22,921 nt of DNA, from contig JAEMSV010000008.1 of assembly GCA_016462625.1 (NCBI GenBank), forward strand, positions 1 to 22,921. Direction: 5' to 3'. The DNA is from Solirubrobacteraceae bacterium (GTDB taxonomy: Bacteria; Actinomycetota; Thermoleophilia; Solirubrobacterales; Solirubrobacteraceae). Shown here piece by piece: positions 15,329 to 22,921 of this stretch. Made by a program: the position numbers and the translations under genes. The first letter of the stretch is position 1, and each line of letters starts with the position of its first letter. A model generated the notes under the pieces. That model did not search any database, was not told where the DNA came from, and worked only from the letters and a program-made list of their open reading frames with translations.

Positions 15329-15396
15329 GAGGCAAGCAGCTCGCGCGGGTCCCGCATATGCGGTTCGGGTCAGTTCCTCAGCCTCCCGAATCGTTT

Positions 15397-15424
15397 GCGA
15401 CCCATGTAAGGGGTCGCCCAGGAG
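15397..15424 (+). promoter_or_regulatory. stem-loop and strong ribosome binding site of the helicase gene
   Basis: GCGACCC (15397-15403) and GGGTCGC (15411-15417) form a perfect 7-bp stem with loop ATGTAAG. AGGAG (15420-15424) starts two bases after the stem and is 5 bases from the ATG. A structure abutting the ribosome binding site is a natural place for control by temperature or protein binding, including by the helicase itself (inference). Confidence 0.45.
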
Positions 15425-15429
15425 CCCAT

Positions 15430-16652
<1,223 letters not shown>

Positions 16653-16656
<4 letters not shown>

Positions 16657-17393
16657 ACGGTCAGCACCACCGGCGCGCCCGCGGTCACCATCAAGGTGTG
16701 CTCCGCGTGCGCGGCCGGCGCGCCGTCGGCCGTGGAGATCGTCCACCCGTCGTCGCGCAGCTCGACGGCGCCTGAGCCTGCGCTGATGATCGGCTCGATC
16801 GTGATGACCAGCCCCTCGGTGAGGGGCTGCGTCGCGCGCGGGTCGAAGACGTTGGCCACCGTCGGCCACTCGTGGATCTTCCGGCCGATCCCGTGGCCGG
16901 TCAGCTCGGCGCACACCGAGAACCCGCGGCGCTCGACCTCGTCCTGCACCGCGGTGCCGATCGCGTGGAGCGGGGCGCCGGCCGTCGCGGCCGCCATCCC
17001 GCGCGCCAGGCCGGCCCGCGCCGCGCTCGCCAGCTGGGCGTGCTGCTTCGGCGCCCGGCCGACCGACACGGTCTCGCACGCGTCGGCGCAGAATCCGTCG
17101 AGCTCGACGGTGACGTCGATCGACAGCAGGTCGCCGTCCTGCAGCCGCCGCGGGCCCGGCAGCCCGTGGACCGCCTCGTCGTTGACCGACAGGAAGACCG
17201 CGCACGGGGCGTCGTAGTCGCGCTGGGGCGCACTGGTCGCTCCGTGGCGCGCGAAGATCCGGGCCGCCGCCGCATCGAGCTCGAAGGTCGTGACGCCCGG
17301 CCGTGCACGGCGACGCAGCTCACGGATGGTCTCGGCGACGACGCGACCCGCGCGCCGCAGGCCCTCCAGCTCCTCGGGCGTCTTGACCGACAC
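16653..17393 (-). CDS. map: methionine aminopeptidase, type I
   Basis: The enzyme removes the initiator methionine from nascent proteins. The 246-residue product has all five metal ligands: Asp93 and Asp104 (SIDVTVELDGFCAD), His167 (TGHGIGR), Glu200 (TIEPI) and Glu231 (AEHT). The substrate-site His76 (NDEAVHGLP) and His174 are also present. The length matches the short bacterial type I form without an N-terminal SH3-binding extension. It begins with GTG, 3 bases after the stop of the DUF2630 gene, so it belongs to an operon with DUF2630 and the epoxide hydrolase. Bacterial map more often sits with ribosomal protein genes or adk/infA, so this is probably a second, stand-alone copy (inference). 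The stop overlaps that of the helicase in a shared CTAG. Confidence 0.94.
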
Positions 17394-17396
17394 CGG

Positions 17397-17645
17397 TCAG
17401 CCCTCGTAGCCCTCGACCGTGCCCGCGTCTCGCAGGCCCGCGTCGCTGACCGGCAGGCCGAACTCGCGCTTGGCACGGCGCTGGCGCAGGAGGTCCCAGT
17501 ACTGGTCCAGCTCGACGCCAATCTCCTTCAACCGCGTGTGGCCGGCGGCGTCGAGGCCGTCGCCCGATTCGCCCGCGGTCTCGAGCAGCCGGTGCTCCTC
17601 GGCGACGAGTTCCTCGATGTGGTCCTGGATCCGGGTGTCGTCCAC
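17397..17645 (-). CDS. DUF2630 family small protein
   Basis: This 82-residue charged protein matches the DUF2630 pattern found widely in actinobacteria: IQDHIEELVAEEHRLLE at the N-terminus, then RLKEIGVELDQYWDLLRQRRAKR, and a C-terminal VEGYEG. It should form two helices, probably a helical hairpin or coiled coil. No function is established for the family. The GTG start is supported by an excellent AGGAGG with 5-base spacing. It lies 30 bases after the epoxide hydrolase and 3 bases before map. Confidence 0.88.
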   Translation of the reverse strand: MDDTRIQDHIEELVAEEHRLLETAGESGDGLDAAGHTRLKEIGVELDQYWDLLRQRRAKREFGLPVSDAGLRDAGTVEGYEG

Positions 17646-17675
17646 GGTGGCCTCCTGGCGGGTTCCGCTCAGATT

Positions 17676-18590
17676 CTAGGCGGGGTACGTCTCGGCGAGG
17701 AAGTCCAGCAGCGCGGCGTTGACCTCGTCCGGCCGCTCCTGCTGCACCCAGTGTCCCGCGCCTTCGAGCACGGTGACCGAGCGCAGGTCGGTGACGTAGC
17801 CGTCCATCGCCTCCTTGGGCATGAACAGGTTCGTCGGGTCGCGCTCGCCGACGAGGAAGAAGGCCGGCATGTCGATCGTGTGCCCCTCGTAGACCGCATT
17901 CGCGTGCCAGTTGCGGTCGATGTTGCGGTACCAGTTCAGCCCGCCGCGGAAGCCGGTCTCGGTGAACGCGTCGACGTAGACCTGCAGCTCCTCATCGGTC
18001 ATGAACTTCGGGGTGGGCGGGTCGTCGTCGCTCGCGACCCAGTCCTCGGTCCACACCTTCGTCGTGGAGAGCGTGCGGCGCACGTCGGACTCGAGCGCCG
18101 CCTCGGCGACGCCCGGCTCCTGGAACCACACGATGTAGAAGGTCTCGCCGAACTTGTGGCGCATGATCGCCAAGGGCTCAGCGGGCGCGCGGGGGACGGC
18201 GGGGACGCTCAGTCCGCCGATGACCGCGACCCGCTCGGGGACCGCCAGGCCGAGATGCCAGGTGAGGAACGCGCCCCAGTCGTGGCCGAAGACCGCGGCC
18301 TGCTCGTAGCCGAAGTGATCGAGGAGACCGACGACGTCCTCCGTCAGCGACGCGTTGTCGTACGCCTCGATCGCCTCCGGCCGGCTGCTGCCGCCGTAGC
18401 CGCGATTGTCCGGCGCGATCACCCGGTAGCCGGCCGCGGCAAGCGGCTCCAGCTGCTTGCGCCACGAGAAGCACAGCTCCGGGAACCCGTGCAGCAGGAG
18501 CACCGGCTTGCCGTCCTTCGGACCCGTCGCGGCGACATGGAGTTCGACCCCGTGCCCGACGTCGATCTGACAATGCTCGACCTCACCCAT
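17676..18590 (-). CDS. epoxide hydrolase-like alpha/beta hydrolase
   Basis: The 304-residue enzyme opens epoxides to diols. The signature is complete: the HGFP oxyanion motif (residues 34-37), nucleophile Asp104 in GHDWG, acid Asp251 in GERDP and base His280 in GAGHW. The cap supplies the two tyrosines that activate the epoxide oxygen, Tyr152 (FYIVWFQEPG) and Tyr221 (GLNWYRN). An aspartate nucleophile with two cap tyrosines distinguishes it from esterases and haloalkane dehalogenases and places it with the soluble epoxide hydrolase group. The start is an ATG at 18590; the frame is open a further 21 codons upstream, but that stretch overlaps the divergent acetyltransferase. It heads a likely operon with DUF2630 and map. 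Natural substrate is unknown. Confidence 0.92.
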   Translation of the reverse strand: MGEVEHCQIDVGHGVELHVAATGPKDGKPVLLLHGFPELCFSWRKQLEPLAAAGYRVIAPDNRGYGGSSRPEAIEAYDNASLTEDVVGLLDHFGYEQAAVFGHDWGAFLTWHLGLAVPERVAVIGGLSVPAVPRAPAEPLAIMRHKFGETFYIVWFQEPGVAEAALESDVRRTLSTTKVWTEDWVASDDDPPTPKFMTDEELQVYVDAFTETGFRGGLNWYRNIDRNWHANAVYEGHTIDMPAFFLVGERDPTNLFMPKEAMDGYVTDLRSVTVLEGAGHWVQQERPDEVNAALLDFLAETYPA

Positions 18591-18615
18591 AGGCGCGAGA
18601 CTAACCTCCACGCCG

Positions 18616-19215
18616 ATGCTCGCGCCCGAGGTCAGCGTCCGTACCGCGCGCAAGGAGGACCGTCACGCGTTGGCCGCGGTGCTCGCCCGCGCGTTCTACG
18701 ACGATCCCGTCACGTCGTGGTTCTATCCACGCGACCGCACTCGGTTGCGGCACGCGCGGACGTTCTTCTCCATCAAGCTGCGCCAACTCGGCACGCAGGA
18801 CCAGGTCCACACGACCTCCGACCTGAGCGGCGCCGCGCTCTGGGCCCTGCCGGGCCGCTGGCGCGAGGAGGGCCACGAGGTCATCCAGTACCTGCCGACC
18901 GTGCCCGCCGTCCTGCCGCGCCTGCGCATCGCGCTGGCGGCGATGCGGCTGATCGAGGAGCACCACCCGCCCGAGCCGCACCTCTACCTGTCGGTGCTCG
19001 GCACCGACCCCGATCAGCAGGGCCGCGGGATCGGGTCAGCGCTGCTCGGGCCGGGCCTGGCGCTGGCCGACGGCGACGGCCTCCCGTGCTACCTCGAGTC
19101 CTCCAAGGAGGCGAACGTCGCCTTCTACGCGCGTCATGGCTTCGTCGTGCGCGAGACGATCGCGCTGCCCCGCGGCGGCCCGTCGCTCTGGCTCATGTGG
19201 CGCGAGCCCCGTTAG
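18616..19215 (+). CDS. GNAT-family N-acetyltransferase
   Basis: This 199-residue protein transfers an acetyl group from acetyl-CoA to an amine. Motif A is HLYLSVLGTDPDQQGRGIG (residues 122-140), with the Q/R-x-x-G-x-G pyrophosphate-binding loop, and motif B is YLESSKEANVAFYARHGF (159-176). This arrangement is common in a GNAT subgroup of unknown substrates. The ATG is 25 bases from the divergent epoxide hydrolase start. Its last 59 codons (residues 141-199) are antisense to the 3' end of the alpha/beta hydrolase gene. Motif B and the C-terminal strand lie inside that overlap and look normal, which argues that this frame is real to its end. Confidence 0.9.
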   Translation: MLAPEVSVRTARKEDRHALAAVLARAFYDDPVTSWFYPRDRTRLRHARTFFSIKLRQLGTQDQVHTTSDLSGAALWALPGRWREEGHEVIQYLPTVPAVLPRLRIALAAMRLIEEHHPPEPHLYLSVLGTDPDQQGRGIGSALLGPGLALADGDGLPCYLESSKEANVAFYARHGFVVRETIALPRGGPSLWLMWREPR

Positions 19216-20043
19216 GCGTCGGGACACCAGGGCGCCCAGGATCTCGGTCATCCGCGACCGGAAGAAGAAGTGCCCCTCGCGCTCGGCGAACGTGGCGCGG
19301 CAGTCCGGGAGCGCGTCGGCGAGCGCCCGCGCGTGCGCGACGGGGACGGTCGTGTCGCCCACACCGTGCCATAGCTCGACCGGCTGACGCACGTCCGCGG
19401 GAGCGAACCCCCACGGCCCCGCCGCGAGCAGGAAGTCCTCGATCATCGGCCGCACGCCGCGGTCGGTCGCGGCGAGGAAGCTCTCGAGGAACACCGCGCG
19501 CGCCTCGGGGTCGGCGAGCGCGGCTGCGTCGGCGCGGCCGTTGCGCGCGTTCAGTCCCGCGACGAGGAGCCGCGGCTGCGCGCGCACGCCGTGCACCGCG
19601 GTGCCCAGGACCGCGCGGCCGGCTCGCGGTGCGCGGCGCAGGACGCGCAGCGGGAACGTAACGCCCTCCGGGGTCAGGCCGCTGACGAAGCCCGTCGCGG
19701 TGACGCGGCCGCCCAGCCGGTGTGCGCACGCAGCTGCGTACGGCGCGCCCGCGGACACGCCGAGCACGGCGAACCGCTCGATGTCCAGCGCGTCGGCGAG
19801 CTCTGCGACGTCGTCGGCCCAGCTGCCCAGCGTCCGGCCCGGCTGGGGGTCGGAGAGGCCGAAGCCCGGCCGGTGCGCGAGGACGTAGCGGATGCCGAGC
19901 GCGGCGAGTGCCTCGTCGGTCGCGGCGCACCGGCGCATCGGCGAGCCCACCGCGCCGTGGAAGTAGAAGACGGCGCTGGCGCCGGAGTTTCCCCAGTCCG
20001 CGTAGCCCAGCTGCCGTCCGTCACGCAGTTTCACGGCGACCAC
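19036..20043 (-). CDS. alpha/beta hydrolase with 3' end running through the facing gene
   Basis: The 335-residue protein is an alpha/beta hydrolase (lipase/esterase-like): oxyanion motif FYFHGAVGSP (HG at 29-30), nucleophile elbow GVSAG with Ser97, acid Asp230 in HGVGD and base His258 in EREGHFF. The fold is complete by about residue 275. The frame then continues without a stop for 59 residues (277-335), entirely antisense to the GNAT gene; this tail looks like the opposite strand of coding DNA and is unlikely to be a conserved domain. The start is uncertain: GTG 20043 or GTG 20034 (residue 4), neither with a clear ribosome binding site. Substrate unknown. Confidence 0.83.
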   Translation of the reverse strand: MVAVKLRDGRQLGYADWGNSGASAVFYFHGAVGSPMRRCAATDEALAALGIRYVLAHRPGFGLSDPQPGRTLGSWADDVAELADALDIERFAVLGVSAGAPYAAACAHRLGGRVTATGFVSGLTPEGVTFPLRVLRRAPRAGRAVLGTAVHGVRAQPRLLVAGLNARNGRADAAALADPEARAVFLESFLAATDRGVRPMIEDFLLAAGPWGFAPADVRQPVELWHGVGDTTVPVAHARALADALPDCRATFAEREGHFFFRSRMTEILGALVSRRLTGLAPHEPERRAAAGQRDRLAHDEAMTRVEGDVRLLGGLEVAREAVAVGQRQARPEQR

Positions 20044-20105
20044 AACGCGGAATGTAGACCCGCGACCAGGGGGAAGATGTGACCGACCCGTAGCCTCCAG
20101 GCCCC

Positions 20106-21119
20106 GTGCTCGCATCCATCGGATCCAGCATCTCGTCCTTCGCCGACGCCGTCGGCAGCTTCTTCGACAGCCTCTCGCAGATCCAGCTCGGCGCGCTGGC
20201 CCTGGGCCTGGCCGCGTTCGTCGTCTACCTCACGATCCGCTCGTTCGCGTACTACAACGTGCTGCGCGCGGCGTACCCGACGGAGCGCATCGACTTCAAG
20301 CGGATCTGGGGCGCCTACATCGCCGCGTACGGGTTCAACAACGTCGTTCCGGCGCGCGGCGGCGACGTCATCAAGCTCTTCCTCGTCAAGTCGTCGGTCC
20401 GGGACTCGACGTACCCGGCGGTCGGCGCGTCGTTCTTCCCGGAGATGGTCTTCGACCTCTGCATGGGGTCGCTGATCCTGCTGTTCGCATTCACCCAGGG
20501 GGTGTTCCCCAAACCGCCGGACTTCGCCGACCTCGACGCGTTCGACCTCTCGTTCTTCGCGGGCCATCCGCGCTTCGCGCTGTTCCTGCTGACGGCGATC
20601 GTGGTCGGTTCGCTCGTCGCGTTCGCGCTGCTGAGCGACAAGGCGAGGCGCTTCTGGTCGCGCGTGCGCCAGGGGCTGACGATCCTGCGCGACCGCGACC
20701 GGTTCCTGCGACAGGTGTTCTTCGTCCAGTTCATCGCGTGGTGCTTCCGCTTCACGGCGTTCTGGTTCCTGCTCGAGGCGTTCAACGTCGGGGGCTCGGT
20801 GAAGAACGTCCTGCTCGTCCTGGGCGTCAATGCGGTCGCCGCGTCGGTGCCGTTCACGCCGGGTGGGGCGGGGGTGCAGCAGGCGCTGCTGGTGAAGGTG
20901 TTCGCCGGCACCGCGACCTCCGCGACGGTGGCCGCGTACTCGGTCGGCCAGCAGATCGCGATCGGCCTGACGGCGCTGTTCGTCGGCTTCCTCGCGCTGG
21001 TGTTCATCTTCCGCTTCCGCTCGTTCCGCGAGGTGCGTGAGCAGGGGAAGGCCGACCGCGCGGCCGCGTCGGGGGAGTCCGCTGAACCCCCGTCGCCTAC
21101 ACAGGCCGGCGTGCGCTGA
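20106..21119 (+). CDS. YbhN/AglD2-type (LPG synthase TM domain) membrane protein
   Basis: This 337-residue integral membrane protein belongs to the UPF0104 family, the flippase-like part of lysylphosphatidylglycerol synthase found alone in many bacteria. Family marks are AYGFNNVVPARGGDVIKLFLV near the N-terminus and VNAVAASVPFTPGGAGVQQALLVKVF in the C-terminal half, each with a conserved Pro-Gly/Arg-Gly turn between helices. About eight hydrophobic helices are visible, then a polar tail after FRFRSF. Members are thought to move lipid-linked molecules across the membrane. No aminoacyl transferase domain is attached, so lysyl-PG synthesis itself is not expected. The GTG start is 62 bases from the divergent hydrolase. 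The last 23 bases overlap the converging methyltransferase gene. Confidence 0.85.
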   Translation: MLASIGSSISSFADAVGSFFDSLSQIQLGALALGLAAFVVYLTIRSFAYYNVLRAAYPTERIDFKRIWGAYIAAYGFNNVVPARGGDVIKLFLVKSSVRDSTYPAVGASFFPEMVFDLCMGSLILLFAFTQGVFPKPPDFADLDAFDLSFFAGHPRFALFLLTAIVVGSLVAFALLSDKARRFWSRVRQGLTILRDRDRFLRQVFFVQFIAWCFRFTAFWFLLEAFNVGGSVKNVLLVLGVNAVAASVPFTPGGAGVQQALLVKVFAGTATSATVAAYSVGQQIAIGLTALFVGFLALVFIFRFRSFREVREQGKADRAAASGESAEPPSPTQAGVR

Positions 21120-21846
21120 AGCCCGCCCAGCCGCGCGGGAAGCGATGGCCCGGCCCGTAGCCGCGCAGGACCTGGGTCTCGGTGAAGCCCGCGTCCGCGA
21201 GATCGGCGACCACGTCGGGAGGGGTCCACGTCCAGAGGCGGTGCGTCTCGTCGTCGCGGCGCCAGCTGCCGTCGTCCTGGAGGCGGAACGTGGTGATCCG
21301 GCGGGTGAGCCGCTCCCCGTCCTCCTCGGCCTCGTACGTGATCAGCCAGTCGTCGCCCTCGGCGAAGCCGCGTGATCCGGTGGCCGCGGCCCGCCCCGGC
21401 GCGACGACGTCGAACAGGAAGAGCCCGCCCGGCCGGATCGCGTCGTGCACCCGGCGCAGCAGGCCGCGCGCGGCGGCGCGGCCGGCGCGGTCGTCGAACT
21501 TGTAGCTCAGGATCTCGCCCAGCGCGGTGACCGCCACGCACGCGGGCAGCTCGGCGTCGTAGATCGACTCCTGGCGCAGCTCGGCGGCGGCGGCACGCTC
21601 CCGCGCGATCGCGAGCAGCGGTGCGGACTGGTCGATCCCGACGACGTCGTAGCCGTGGGCGATCAGCTCTGCGGCCCAGATCCCGCTGCCGCAGCCGAGG
21701 TCGACGACCACGCCCTCCCGCGCTCCGACCGCGCGCAGGCGGCGCAGCAGCCCGGGGGCGGCTGAGCGGGCGAACTCACCGAAGCCCGCGTCGTGGACGT
21801 GGGCCACGTCGGTGCCGTATCCGGGGCTGAGCGTCGGGCGCTCCAT
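21097..21846 (-). CDS. class I SAM-dependent methyltransferase
   Basis: The 249-residue enzyme has a complete class I core: motif I VVVDLGCGSGIWA (residues 46-58), the acidic end of strand 2 in DVVGID, motif IV around ACVAVTALGEILSYK, and IRPGGLFLFDVVAPG. The C-terminal half (WLITYEAEEDGERLTRRITTF and DDETHRLWTWTPPDVVADLADAGF) resembles small-molecule methyltransferases of the Methyltransf_25 type. Substrate unknown. It starts at an ATG and lies 30 bases downstream of the NHL/collagen-like gene, with a stem-loop between them. Its 3' end overlaps the converging YbhN-type gene by 23 bases. Confidence 0.9.
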   Translation of the reverse strand: MERPTLSPGYGTDVAHVHDAGFGEFARSAAPGLLRRLRAVGAREGVVVDLGCGSGIWAAELIAHGYDVVGIDQSAPLLAIARERAAAAELRQESIYDAELPACVAVTALGEILSYKFDDRAGRAAARGLLRRVHDAIRPGGLFLFDVVAPGRAAATGSRGFAEGDDWLITYEAEEDGERLTRRITTFRLQDDGSWRRDDETHRLWTWTPPDVVADLADAGFTETQVLRGYGPGHRFPRGWAGFSARRPV

Positions 21847-21867
21847 GCGCCCGACGGTAGCTCAGCG

Positions 21868-21884
21868 GGAGCTGACTCAGCTCC
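21868..21884 (-). terminator. stem-loop spanning the stop of the NHL/collagen-like gene
   Basis: GGAGCTG-ACT-CAGCTCC is a perfect 7-bp inverted repeat with a 3-base spacer. The TGA stop (21879-21877) lies across its centre. It precedes the methyltransferase start by 22 bases. There is no T-run, so termination is only suggested. Confidence 0.35.
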
Positions 21885-22921
21885 ACCCGACGTGGAGCGG
21901 GGTGCGGTCGCGGTCCGTGCGACCGTCGGCTTTGGCCTCGATGCTCAGGGTGTAGTCCCCGGCGCGGGCGACCTTCAGGAGCAGGGTCTTGCGGCCACCC
22001 GTGCTGAAGCGCGCGGTGCGGCGGCGCACGAGCTCATCGCCGCGGTGGACACGGATGGTCACGGTCGCGCCGTCGGTGAGCACGAAGCGGATCCGCTGCG
22101 ACCGGCCCGGGATCAGCCGCGGCGGCTCGGCGAGGAGGACCGAGAGCCCGCCGGTCTCCGTCCTGGCCTTCGGCTTTGGCTTCGCCACGGTCTTGCCCGC
22201 GGGCCCGGCCGGTCCCGAAGGACCGGCGGGACCCGTGGCACCCGTGGAGCCGGCGGCGCCATCTGCACCGGGTGCGCCCTGCTGCCCCGTCGTCCCGGGG
22301 GCGCCGGTGGAACCGGTGGCACCGGGAGCGCCCGACGCGCCTCCGGGTCCAGTTGCACCGGTAGGACCAGCGGGACCGGTCGACGGGGCGAGCAGCTTGC
22401 GAAGTCGGTTCAGGCCCGAGTCCGCGATGAGCGCGGAGCCGTCGGACAGCGGCAGGACATCGCGGGGCGCGCTGAGCAGCGCGAGCGGCCCGCTGCCGCC
22501 ATCCCCGCAGAGTGCGGTCGTGGTCGCGCAGGCGATGCCCGAACCGGCTGGGCTGGAGATCACGCCCGCGGACGACACGAAGCGCACGCGGTTCGTCGTC
22601 GTGTCGGCGATCCAGTAGCCCGCGTCGCTCGGGGCGGTCGTGACCGAGGCCGGCGCGTTGAGCAGCGCGTTGGCGGCAGGCCCGTTGTCGCCGCAGATGC
22701 CGGTGAACGGCGTGGCGCAGATGGCGCCGGTGCCCGCGACGGTCGTGATCGTCCCCGTCGAAGAGACCGCGCGGATCTTGTTGCCGGCGGTGTCGGCGAT
22801 CAGGTACCCGCCATTCGCGAGGGACGACACCCCCTGCGGAAGGTTGATGGTGGCGAGGTTGGCCGGGCCGCCGTCGCCGGTCGAGCTGGCGGTGCCGGTG
22901 CCCGCGACGGTCGTGATCGTG
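21877..22921 (-). CDS. NHL-repeat protein with collagen-like segment, C-terminal part
   Basis: The frame is open to the right edge, so the N-terminus, including any signal peptide, is missing; a GTG at 22830 is internal, because the repeat pattern continues upstream of it. The 347 visible residues hold three parts. First come about three NHL/SMP-30-like propeller repeats ([36 protein letters not shown]). Then come 21 uninterrupted Gly-X-Y triplets. Last is a domain of about 100 residues starting with a Lys/Pro segment (KPKPKAR), which has an immunoglobulin-like strand pattern ([19 protein letters not shown] and [14 protein letters not shown]). Two of the repeats carry paired cysteines ([10 protein letters not shown] and [10 protein letters not shown]) that could form disulfides outside the cell. 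It is probably a secreted or surface protein. Ligand unknown. Confidence 0.85.
   Translation of the reverse strand, partial: TITTVAGTGTASSTGDGGPANLATINLPQGVSSLANGGYLIADTAGNKIRAVSSTGTITTVAGTGAICATPFTGICGDNGPAANALLNAPASVTTAPSDAGYWIADTTTNRVRFVSSAGVISSPAGSGIACATTTALCGDGGSGPLALLSAPRDVLPLSDGSALIADSGLNRLRKLLAPSTGPAGPTGATGPGGASGAPGATGSTGAPGTTGQQGAPGADGAAGSTGATGPAGPSGPAGPAGKTVAKPKPKARTETGGLSVLLAEPPRLIPGRSQRIRFVLTDGATVTIRVHRGDELVRRRTARFSTGGRKTLLLKVARAGDYTLSIEAKADGRTDRDRTPLHVGWS
22189..22377 (-). repeat. collagen-like Gly-X-Y tract, 21 triplets
   Basis: Twenty-one consecutive Gly-X-Y triplets run from [12 protein letters not shown] to GPAGPAGKT, with Pro, Ala, Ser and Thr at X and Y. The length is exactly 189 bases without interruption. 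Thr-rich Y positions are typical of bacterial collagen-like proteins, which lack hydroxyproline. A tract this long could form a trimeric triple helix. Confidence 0.93.
22384..22921 (-). repeat. NHL/propeller-like repeats
   Basis: Three units of about 55-65 residues follow the pattern TITTVAGTG - GDGGPA - LxxPxxV - [20 protein letters not shown]. The last unit (VISSPAGSG to [13 protein letters not shown]) is more diverged. The first is cut by the window edge, so more repeats are expected upstream. Confidence 0.8.

Noticed and set aside
16872..19661. Plus-strand open frame of over 900 codons across map, DUF2630, epoxide hydrolase and beyond
   Set aside because: It crosses several well-supported genes on both strands and has no recognisable domain; an absence of stops is expected at this GC content.
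20106..21119. Lysyl-phosphatidylglycerol synthase (MprF)
   Set aside because: Only the flippase-like membrane part is present; the aminoacyl transferase domain is absent, so the name would overstate the function.
21850..21890. GGTAGCTCAGCGGG resembling a tRNA D-arm
   Set aside because: No anticodon arm, T-loop (GTTCGA) or acceptor pairing follows; it is better explained by the stem-loop at the end of the NHL/collagen gene.
22189..22377. CRISPR or tandem DNA repeat
   Set aside because: The repetition is at the protein level (Gly-X-Y); the DNA units are 9 bases or fewer and vary, and there are no repeat-spacer units.

Overview
The window is a gene-dense, very GC-rich stretch of bacterial chromosome. 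Third-position G/C bias is strong, GTG starts are frequent, and neighbouring genes often overlap by a few bases. The gene families (a DipZ-type CcdA/thioredoxin fusion, a DUF2630 protein, an HTH_42 protein, SulP with STAS, and an NHL protein with a Gly-X-Y tail) point to Actinomycetota. My best guess is the Solirubrobacterales/Thermoleophilia side of that phylum; this is inference, since no marker gene such as rRNA is present. I see no tRNA, rRNA, insertion sequence, prophage or CRISPR array, and no stretch over 300 bases lacks a gene (longest gap about 150 bases).

Layout, left to right. 1-2840, minus strand: the first codons of a flavin disulfide reductase-like enzyme, a secreted protein with four cysteines, and the membrane thiol-redox protein DipZ. 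2933-3787, plus: an Fpg/Nei DNA glycosylase with an altered zinc finger. 3792-5025, minus: an NTF2-like protein coupled to an ECF-type sigma factor, behind a promoter-like TGTCACA/CGTC pair. 5143-6043, plus: a cupin and a PrxQ/Bcp peroxiredoxin. 6053-12032, minus: a CPBP protease, a START-like protein, a SulP transporter, DUF1232, an HTH_42 (AlkX/AlkZ-like) protein, a HEAT-repeat protein and a shortened methyltransferase.

12031-16656, plus: an ArsC-family protein, a membrane PAS-GGDEF-EAL protein, a DedA protein and a DEAD-box RNA helicase behind a structured leader. 16653-18590, minus: epoxide hydrolase, DUF2630 and methionine aminopeptidase. 18616-21119: a GNAT acetyltransferase and an alpha/beta hydrolase that face each other and overlap by 180 bases, then a YbhN-type membrane protein. 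21097-22921, minus: a methyltransferase and the C-terminal part of a large NHL-repeat/collagen-like protein that runs off the window.

A loose redox and DNA-damage theme runs through the left half (flavin reductase, DipZ, Fpg, sigma factor, PrxQ, ArsC, HTH_42), but the genes lie in separate transcription units and may simply be neighbours. I found no clear new multi-gene defence or metabolic system. The best leads are local: the sigma/NTF2 unit with its promoter, the Fpg zinc-finger substitution, the helicase leader, the His-rich sensor of the GGDEF-EAL protein, the 180-base convergent coding overlap, and a methyltransferase lacking its cofactor motif.
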